The translations under genes and the position numbers were made by a program. A model generated the notes under the pieces. It saw only the letters and a program-made list of their open reading frames with translations, ran no database searches and had not been told where the DNA came from. A stretch of DNA of 11,533 nucleotides, taken from NCBI GenBank assembly GCA_904502215.1, contig CAJGDQ010000021.1, positions 1 through 11,533 on the forward strand, in the 5' to 3' direction. This document shows, piece after piece, positions 7,010-11,533 of this stretch (its first letter is position 1; each line of letters starts with the position of its first letter). The stretch is from Clostridiaceae bacterium (GTDB lineage Bacteria; Bacillota; Clostridia; Oscillospirales; Acutalibacteraceae).

Positions 7010-7978
7010 ATGAAGATTGGTGATTTAGAAATTAAAGGTTTTGCCGCTCTCGCTCCTATGGCAGGTGTTGCCGACCGTGCGATGAGGGAAATATGTATTG
7101 AAAAGGGCGCCGCCTTTTGTGTTGGCGAGCTGACAAGCTCTAAGGGAGTATCTTTAGGGGATAGAAAATCCTTTTTGCTTCTTGCCTGCTCCGAAAAGGA
7201 AAGGCCTATTGCCTCTCAGCTCTTTGGAAAAGAGCCCGAAACTATGGCACAAGCCGCAAAAGAGGCGCTAAAATTTAACCCCGATTTTATTGATATAAAT
7301 ATGGGTTGCCCTGCTCCCAAGGTTTCGGGACATGGCGGCGGAAGCGCCCTTATGAAAGACCCTGTTTTAGCCGAAAAAATAGTTAAAAAAGTTGTAGAAG
7401 CGGTTGATATTCCGATAACCGTTAAGATGCGAACCGGTTGGGATTTTGACAGTATAAATGCCCCGGAATTAGCCAAAAGATGCGAAGCCGCAGGCGCTTC
7501 AGCAATCACTATTCACGGGCGAACAAAAAAGCAAATGTATGCCCCCGGGATTGACTATGAAACAATAAAAAATGTGGTCGATTCGGTTAAAATTCCCGTT
7601 ATTGCAAACGGGGATATAAGGGACGGAAAATCAGCCAAATTTATGTATGAAAAAACGGGTTGCGATTTCGTTATGGTGGGGCGTGCCGCCCAAGGAAACC
7701 CCTTTATTTTTAGCGAAATCAACGCCTTTTTAAAAGGCGAAAATTACACTCCCCCAACCCTTGAAGAACGCTTTGAAACCCTTATTCGCCAAGCAAAATT
7801 AATGGTTGAATATAAGGGTGAAAGGGTTGGAATTTTGGAAACAAGAAAGCATACCGCCTGGTATATGCAAGGGCTGTCGGGAGCCGCATCTTTGAGAAGA
7901 CTTTGCGGTGAAATTTCCTCGATTTCGGATATTGAGGCAATATGCCAAAAAGCACTTGAACTAAACCGGAATTTATGA
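7010..7978 (+). CDS. dusB: tRNA-dihydrouridine synthase, DusB-type
   Basis: FMN-dependent reductase that converts specific uridines in tRNA to dihydrouridine using NAD(P)H. The 322-residue TIM-barrel protein shows the family motifs: LAPMAGVADRAMRE (14-27), DINMGCPAPKV (95-105) with catalytic Cys100, ITVKMRTGW (136-144) with Lys139, TIHGRTKKQMY (167-177) with His169, IANGDI (198-203) and VGRAAQGNP (223-231) for FMN binding. The ATG at 7010 gives the expected short N-terminal strand before LAPMAG, and no later in-frame start would keep that motif. There is no ribosome binding site: the promoter -10 box ends 7 bases before the ATG, so a leaderless mRNA is predicted. yebC follows 36 bases downstream. 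Target uridine position is not predictable from sequence; DusB by general resemblance. Confidence 0.94.
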   Translation: MKIGDLEIKGFAALAPMAGVADRAMREICIEKGAAFCVGELTSSKGVSLGDRKSFLLLACSEKERPIASQLFGKEPETMAQAAKEALKFNPDFIDINMGCPAPKVSGHGGGSALMKDPVLAEKIVKKVVEAVDIPITVKMRTGWDFDSINAPELAKRCEAAGASAITIHGRTKKQMYAPGIDYETIKNVVDSVKIPVIANGDIRDGKSAKFMYEKTGCDFVMVGRAAQGNPFIFSEINAFLKGENYTPPTLEERFETLIRQAKLMVEYKGERVGILETRKHTAWYMQGLSGAASLRRLCGEISSISDIEAICQKALELNRNL

Positions 7979-7984
7979 TATTAT
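7956..7984 (+). promoter_or_regulatory. Probable internal promoter for yebC
   Basis: TTGAAC (7956-7961, 4 of 6), a 17-base spacer, then TATTAT (7979-7984, 5 of 6) preceded by TGA, which makes an extended -10. The -35 box and spacer lie inside the last codons of dusB; the -10 begins one base after its stop. Predicted transcription start is near 7991, leaving a leader of about 24 bases with the yebC ribosome binding site. Weaker than the dusB promoter and unproven, but it would give yebC a conventional leader. Confidence 0.5.
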
Positions 7985-8000
7985 TACTTGGGTAAAAACG

Positions 8001-8006
8001 AAAGGA
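8001..8006 (+). promoter_or_regulatory. Ribosome binding site fixing the yebC start
   Basis: AAAGGA followed by an 8-base spacer to ATG 8015. This favours the ATG over an in-frame TTG at 7988 that lies upstream of the site and would add nine residues not seen in the family. Confidence 0.75.
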
Positions 8007-8014
8007 AGAATCTT

Positions 8015-8746
8015 ATGTCTGGACATTCTAAATGGAACAATATTAAGCGCAAAAAGGAAAAAACCGATGCCGCAAAGGCTAAAATCTTTACCAAAATCGG
8101 TAGAGAAATCGCAGTTATTGTTAAATCGGGCGGAGCAAACCCCGCTGAGAACAGCAAGCTTAAGGATGCTATTGCGAAGGCAAAGGCCGCTAACGTTCCG
8201 AACGAAAATATTGAAAGAATTATTAAAAAGGCCGCAGGCGATGGCGAAGCCAACAACTATGAAGAGTTAATCTATGAAGGATACGGTCCTTCGGGTGTTG
8301 CGGTTGTTGTTGAAACCCTTTCGGATAACCGCAACAGAACTGCGGGTGAGATGCGCCATTACTTTGATAAATGCGGCGGAAACCTCGGTCAATCAGGCTC
8401 GGTTATGTTTATGTTTGACCGCAAGGGAATTATCCAAATCGAAGGCGAAGGACTGGACGAGGATACCGTTATGGAAGCCGCTTTAGAGGCAGGCGCCGAG
8501 GACTTTGAGTTTGATGGCGATGTTTTCGAAATTGCAACCGCTCCCAACGATTTGGGAACTGTTCGTGATGCCCTTGAAGAAGCGGGTTACAGCTTCCTTT
8601 CTGCTGAGGTTTGTTATGTTCCTCAAACCATGTCTTCAATTGATGATGAAGAATCCATCAAGAAGATGGAAAAGCTTATTGATATGCTTGAAGAAAACGA
8701 TGATGTTCAAGCAGTTTGGCATAACTGGGAGATGCCCGAAGAATAA
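8015..8746 (+). CDS. yebC: YebC/PmpR (TACO1) family regulatory protein
   Basis: Member of the widespread YebC/PmpR/TACO1 family. Members were long annotated as transcription regulators; the mitochondrial homologue TACO1 and recent bacterial work point to a role in translation, notably of proline-rich stretches. The 243-residue product is of normal length. It opens with the family signature MSGHSKWNNIKRKK (1-14), has a helical N-terminal domain to about residue 75, then YEGYGPSGVAVVVETLSDNR (87-106) and GGNLGQSGSVMFMF (121-134), and ends with an acidic C-terminus. The ATG at 8015 matches the conserved N-terminus. It follows dusB by 36 bases on the same strand and may be read both from the dusB promoter and from its own. 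A terminator hairpin starts 26 bases after its stop. Family call is firm; the exact role here is not. Confidence 0.95.
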   Translation: MSGHSKWNNIKRKKEKTDAAKAKIFTKIGREIAVIVKSGGANPAENSKLKDAIAKAKAANVPNENIERIIKKAAGDGEANNYEELIYEGYGPSGVAVVVETLSDNRNRTAGEMRHYFDKCGGNLGQSGSVMFMFDRKGIIQIEGEGLDEDTVMEAALEAGAEDFEFDGDVFEIATAPNDLGTVRDALEEAGYSFLSAEVCYVPQTMSSIDDEESIKKMEKLIDMLEENDDVQAVWHNWEMPEE

Positions 8747-8769
8747 AAATTTGAAATGATAAAAGAAAT

Positions 8770-8800
8770 AAAGGATGGCTTTCGCCATCCTTTTTATTTT
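8770..8800. terminator. Bidirectional intrinsic terminator between yebC and the yhaN-like gene
   Basis: A perfect 7-bp stem GGATGGC (8773-8779) / GCCATCC (8784-8790) encloses a 4-base loop and is extended by A-T pairs on both sides. On the plus strand it is followed by TTTTTATTTT, a good U-tract for ending dusB-yebC. On the minus strand the loop reads GAAA, a stable GNRA tetraloop, followed by TTTATTTCTTTT. The stop codon of the convergent ATPase gene (8794-8796) sits at the base of the stem, so one hairpin serves both units. Confidence 0.9.
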
Positions 8801-11130
8801 GCAAGAATTATTTCATTTGCATTTGCCGCTTCACTTATAGCCTTATGGCAGGTGAACATTATGATTTGCGTTTTTTCGGAATATTCCTTTAAAAACTCAA
8901 GGGCTGTTTTCATCCTGTTATCATCATATTGAGCCAAAGCATCGTCAAGTAAAATCGGCAAGGTTTCTTTTTCCGATATAAGCTCAGAAAGGGCAAGCCT
9001 CAGGCTTAGATAAGCTTGGTCAGCAGTGCCGGAGCTTAAATATCCTATTTCTCGGCTGCCGAAAGCATCGGTTTCGCTAACATTTATATCAAATGTCTTC
9101 GAAATGCTCATTGTTTCATATTTTCCGCCGGTTAGCCTTGAGAAAATAGAGGCCGCTTTTCTTTCAAGATGCGAGCCATAGCTTCTTCGAGCTTCTGCAA
9201 AGCTATCGGCAAGTGCCGAAAGGGCTATATCAGCCGCCTCGCAAAATTCCTTTTGACCTTCAGCTTTTTTGGTTAAAAGCTCTTGTTGTTTTCTTAATTC
9301 ATCGGTATTTTCGGCATTTGCTAAAACTGCCTTTGCCTCGGTCATCAGTTTTACTGCCTCGGCATTTTTATCATTGATAGAAGATAACATTTCCTCATAT
9401 CTTTGCTTGATTTCATCGAAATCCTTTGTAAGCTCGGTGTCTGCCGAAATAGAAGATAGCTTTTCTTCGGCTTGCTCTCGGCTTAAATTTCCAAGGTCTG
9501 AAGAAATAAAGCCTATTTGTTGTTTGAGTTCCTTTTGCTTTGAAACTAAATCGGAAATCTCGGGGATAAGAGCTTTAATTTCTTCAAAAGAAGCCTCTTT
9601 GTATTTGCCAAAAAGTTCGATAAGTATTTTTTCTTCCGCTTTATAGTCTTGCGAAATTTTAGAAAGTTCTGCCTTTGCCTCATTCAGCATCTCGGTTTGC
9701 CTTTTAATAACCTCGGCAGTTGAGTTAAGGGCTGTTTTTATAGCATCTAAACGAACTCGATTTGCAAAAATATTCTCCGCTGTTATTTTTTCATTTTGCG
9801 CAAGGTTTGAAATCTCCTTGTTTAGATTTTCATAATATTGTTTTTCCTTTAATGCATTCTTTTTGCAAGCTCTGATTAGTATTATATAACCAATAAGAAA
9901 CGCAACCGATAAAACTGCCATTATTCCGGTTGGAATCAAGGATTTCAGCATAAAAGCAAAACCGCCTGCAAAAACAGCACCTAAAATCGCTAAAATCAGT
10001 AATACGCCGTATGGCTTACCAGAGGTTGCAAAGATGTTTTTTTCTTCTGCCTTTTGCTCTAGTTCTTGCTTTTTCAATAAAATCTCGGCTTTTTCTTTTT
10101 CAAGCCTTTCTATTTCCTTTTCTAAAATTGCTGCGTTTTCCTTCGTTGCATCGGCGGGAGGATTAAGTCCCGCACTTATGCTCTTTTCAAAGCTTTCTAT
10201 CTCATTTTGCTTGGAATCGGCCTTGTTTTTGGCGGTTTCAGTTTTGGAAATTTGGAACTGGAGCTTTCGCAAAAACATTTCATCTAAGATTTTTCCGTCA
10301 TTTAGCTTTAATGTTTCATTCAAAGCATCTAATTCTTGGCTGAGTTCTAAGAATTTTTTAATTTTCTCGGCATTCCTTATATCCTGCTCGGCGCCGATTT
10401 GCTCTTTTAATCTATCGGCATTCTTCTTTAGAAGTTCGATTTCTCCCATTATAGCCTTGGCTTGATTGGTTTTTTCGGCATATTCCTTATTAGAATTAAC
10501 CGCCCTCTCAATCCTTGCCTTAAGCTCGGAAATCGCCTTTATATTTTTATCATATTCGCCCGCTCTTCCGCTCTTGGACATAAGCAAAAGCTTTGCCGAT
10601 TCAACCCTTTTATAAACAGTTTCAAAGGAAACACTTTCTTGGCCTGTTAAGGCGATATTCGAAAGTCTTGAATTTAGCTCACCCTCGGCATCGTTATCGC
10701 TCTCGGGAAAACCAAACTGACCTATGAAAACACTTCTTTCAAACGCCCCTGATGAAAGACCGAAAAACTTTGTGCCTATATCAGCCGTAACGGTTTGCCT
10801 TGTTCCTAAATCTAAATCAATAAGGGTTACCTTATCGGTTGAATTAGAGGTTTTAAACTCCCTTTCAATGCGGTATAGCTTGCCTGAATGCTCGAAATCA
10901 ATGCTTCCCGCCATAGCTGAGCCATCCCATGGAGCCGATTTCTTGCGGATGTTTTTTGCTATTTGTGAAGAGCCTCTGTCACTTCCGTAAAACATCATTT
11001 TAATAAACGCCATAACGGTTGATTTTCCGTTTTCGTTATCCCCCAGGATAACATTAAAGCCGTTATTAAAATCAAGCTTTAAATTTTTAATTCCACCGAA
11101 GGCTGAAATATAAATCGAATTAATCTTCAT
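8794..11130 (-). CDS. YhaN-like SMC/Rad50-type ATPase with membrane hairpin in the coiled coil
   Basis: A 778-residue ABC-type ATPase of the SMC/RecF/SbcC superfamily, presumed to act with the adjacent SbcD-like nuclease in DNA-end processing. The N-terminus has Walker A GDNENGKST (30-38) and a Q-loop-like FIGQFGFPE (135-143). The C-terminus has the signature YLSSGTADQAYLSLRLAL (697-714), Walker B LPILLDDAL (724-732) and an H-loop in TCHK (His762). Between them are long heptad-rich helices (about 190-365 and 420-645) split by two hydrophobic segments (about 374-394 and 398-419). This resembles Bacillus subtilis YhaN, where a membrane hairpin stands in place of the Rad50 CxxC zinc hook; no CxxC is present. 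The ATG is preceded by GGAGG (11140-11144) with a 9-base spacer, and it overlaps the upstream nuclease gene by 11 bases. Its stop abuts the terminator hairpin. Confidence 0.88.
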   Translation of the reverse strand: MKINSIYISAFGGIKNLKLDFNNGFNVILGDNENGKSTVMAFIKMMFYGSDRGSSQIAKNIRKKSAPWDGSAMAGSIDFEHSGKLYRIEREFKTSNSTDKVTLIDLDLGTRQTVTADIGTKFFGLSSGAFERSVFIGQFGFPESDNDAEGELNSRLSNIALTGQESVSFETVYKRVESAKLLLMSKSGRAGEYDKNIKAISELKARIERAVNSNKEYAEKTNQAKAIMGEIELLKKNADRLKEQIGAEQDIRNAEKIKKFLELSQELDALNETLKLNDGKILDEMFLRKLQFQISKTETAKNKADSKQNEIESFEKSISAGLNPPADATKENAAILEKEIERLEKEKAEILLKKQELEQKAEEKNIFATSGKPYGVLLILAILGAVFAGGFAFMLKSLIPTGIMAVLSVAFLIGYIILIRACKKNALKEKQYYENLNKEISNLAQNEKITAENIFANRVRLDAIKTALNSTAEVIKRQTEMLNEAKAELSKISQDYKAEEKILIELFGKYKEASFEEIKALIPEISDLVSKQKELKQQIGFISSDLGNLSREQAEEKLSSISADTELTKDFDEIKQRYEEMLSSINDKNAEAVKLMTEAKAVLANAENTDELRKQQELLTKKAEGQKEFCEAADIALSALADSFAEARRSYGSHLERKAASIFSRLTGGKYETMSISKTFDINVSETDAFGSREIGYLSSGTADQAYLSLRLALSELISEKETLPILLDDALAQYDDNRMKTALEFLKEYSEKTQIIMFTCHKAISEAANANEIILAK

Positions 11131-11533
11131 CGTATTTAACCTCCGTGTTAAAGGCTTTGAGCCCTAATTTTAATGCTTTTTTATAAAGCTCCTTTTCATC
11201 CTCGGGAGCATTTTCAGTTCTCTCAAGCATCTTTTTGACAAAAAGACCTTTAAGTGAAGCCTCTTTAGATAGGCTTTCTAAATCGAGGGCTATTTCGGTT
11301 TTATCCTTTAGCTTTATGAAATAAACCTTATCAGCAATTCGGCTTAAAATTTCATCGGTGTTTATTTCTATATCCTCTGAAATTTCGCCTATAAGTTCAA
11401 TCTTATATAGATTTTCGGTAAAGTTATCCCCATGCTTTTGCTCTAAAACTTCAATTATGTAGGAAGCTATCTCCTGCGAGGTTGCAAATTTTGAAATATC
11501 AATCTTTTCGAAAATATGCTGTCTTTTAGAAAC
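11120..11533 (-). CDS. C-terminal part of a YhaO/SbcD-like DNA-repair nuclease
   Basis: An open frame of 137 codons enters from the right edge and ends with TAA at 11120-11122, inside the start of the yhaN-like gene (11-base overlap, different frame). The visible protein ends FNTEVKYDED. It contains no catalytic metallophosphoesterase motifs, which would lie in the missing N-terminal part. The identification rests on position directly before the YhaN-like ATPase, as in yhaO-yhaN pairs, and on a C-terminal pattern (SLKGLFVKKMLER, then DEKELYKKALKLGLKAF) resembling the accessory domain of such nucleases. The ribosome binding site of the next gene lies within this gene, so the pair is probably translationally coupled. 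Without the N-terminus this remains a contextual call. Confidence 0.7.
   Translation of the reverse strand, partial: VSKRQHIFEKIDISKFATSQEIASYIIEVLEQKHGDNFTENLYKIELIGEISEDIEINTDEILSRIADKVYFIKLKDKTEIALDLESLSKEASLKGLFVKKMLERTENAPEDEKELYKKALKLGLKAFNTEVKYDED

Noticed and set aside
7216..7509. 97-codon minus-strand frame opposite dusB
   Set aside because: Antisense to the catalytic core of dusB with no ribosome site or recognisable motif.
7988..8014. Longer yebC from TTG at 7988
   Set aside because: The ribosome binding site AAAGGA (8001-8006) lies downstream of it, and the family begins MSGHSKW at 8015.
8067..8759. Chain of three open frames on the plus strand within yebC
   Set aside because: They are in another frame of a clear yebC gene, low in complexity, without ribosome sites or family motifs.
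10034..10465. 143-codon plus-strand frame opposite the yhaN-like gene
   Set aside because: Extreme Ser/Phe content is the reverse complement of a Glu/Lys-rich coiled coil; not a gene.
1..11533. Mobile elements, CRISPR arrays, tRNA/rRNA genes, riboswitches
   Set aside because: No direct-repeat array, transposase, terminal inverted repeats, cloverleaf or long structured leader was found. Nearly all sequence is accounted for by housekeeping genes with uniform composition.

Overview
This window reads as chromosomal housekeeping DNA from a low-to-moderate GC Bacillota, most likely a Clostridia-class anaerobe. The clues are strong AGGAGG-type ribosome binding sites, sigma-A-type promoters, a proofreading-deficient DNA polymerase I, a YhaO/YhaN-type nuclease pair and a YwlE-type arginine phosphatase domain. 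I cannot name the genus. I see no mobile element, CRISPR array, phage gene, tRNA or rRNA. Coding density is very high, and the only gap above 100 bases is the 118-base divergent promoter region at 6892-7009.

Left block, minus strand, 6955 down to 1: an apparent operon read from right to left, polA (DNA polymerase I), a fused YwlE-like phosphatase/RimI-like acetyltransferase, tsaD (tRNA t6A synthesis), a diacylglycerol-kinase-family lipid kinase, mreB and mreC (cell shape). mreC runs off the left edge. Junctions are tight: a 1-base TAATG overlap, a 20-base overlap, then gaps of 20, 12 and 23 bases. One extended -10 promoter in front of polA could drive the whole set. Three start decisions differ from a naive longest-ATG reading: GTG for polA, TTG for the lipid kinase, and an internal ATG for tsaD.

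Centre block, plus strand, 7010-8746: dusB (tRNA dihydrouridine synthase) and a yebC/PmpR-family gene. dusB has a perfect-consensus promoter so close to its ATG that the mRNA is predicted to be leaderless. yebC appears to have its own promoter straddling the dusB stop codon. A hairpin at 8773-8790 ends this unit and also serves the convergent unit from the right.

Right block, minus strand, 11533 down to 8794: the C-terminal part of a YhaO/SbcD-like nuclease gene (cut by the window edge) overlaps by 11 bases a yhaN-like SMC/Rad50-type ATPase with a transmembrane hairpin in the middle of its coiled coil.

There is no obviously new multi-gene system here. The most notable points are the phosphatase-acetyltransferase fusion, the predicted leaderless dusB mRNA, the membrane-hairpin Rad50-like ATPase, and the joining of replication/repair, translation-modification and cell-shape genes in one probable transcript.
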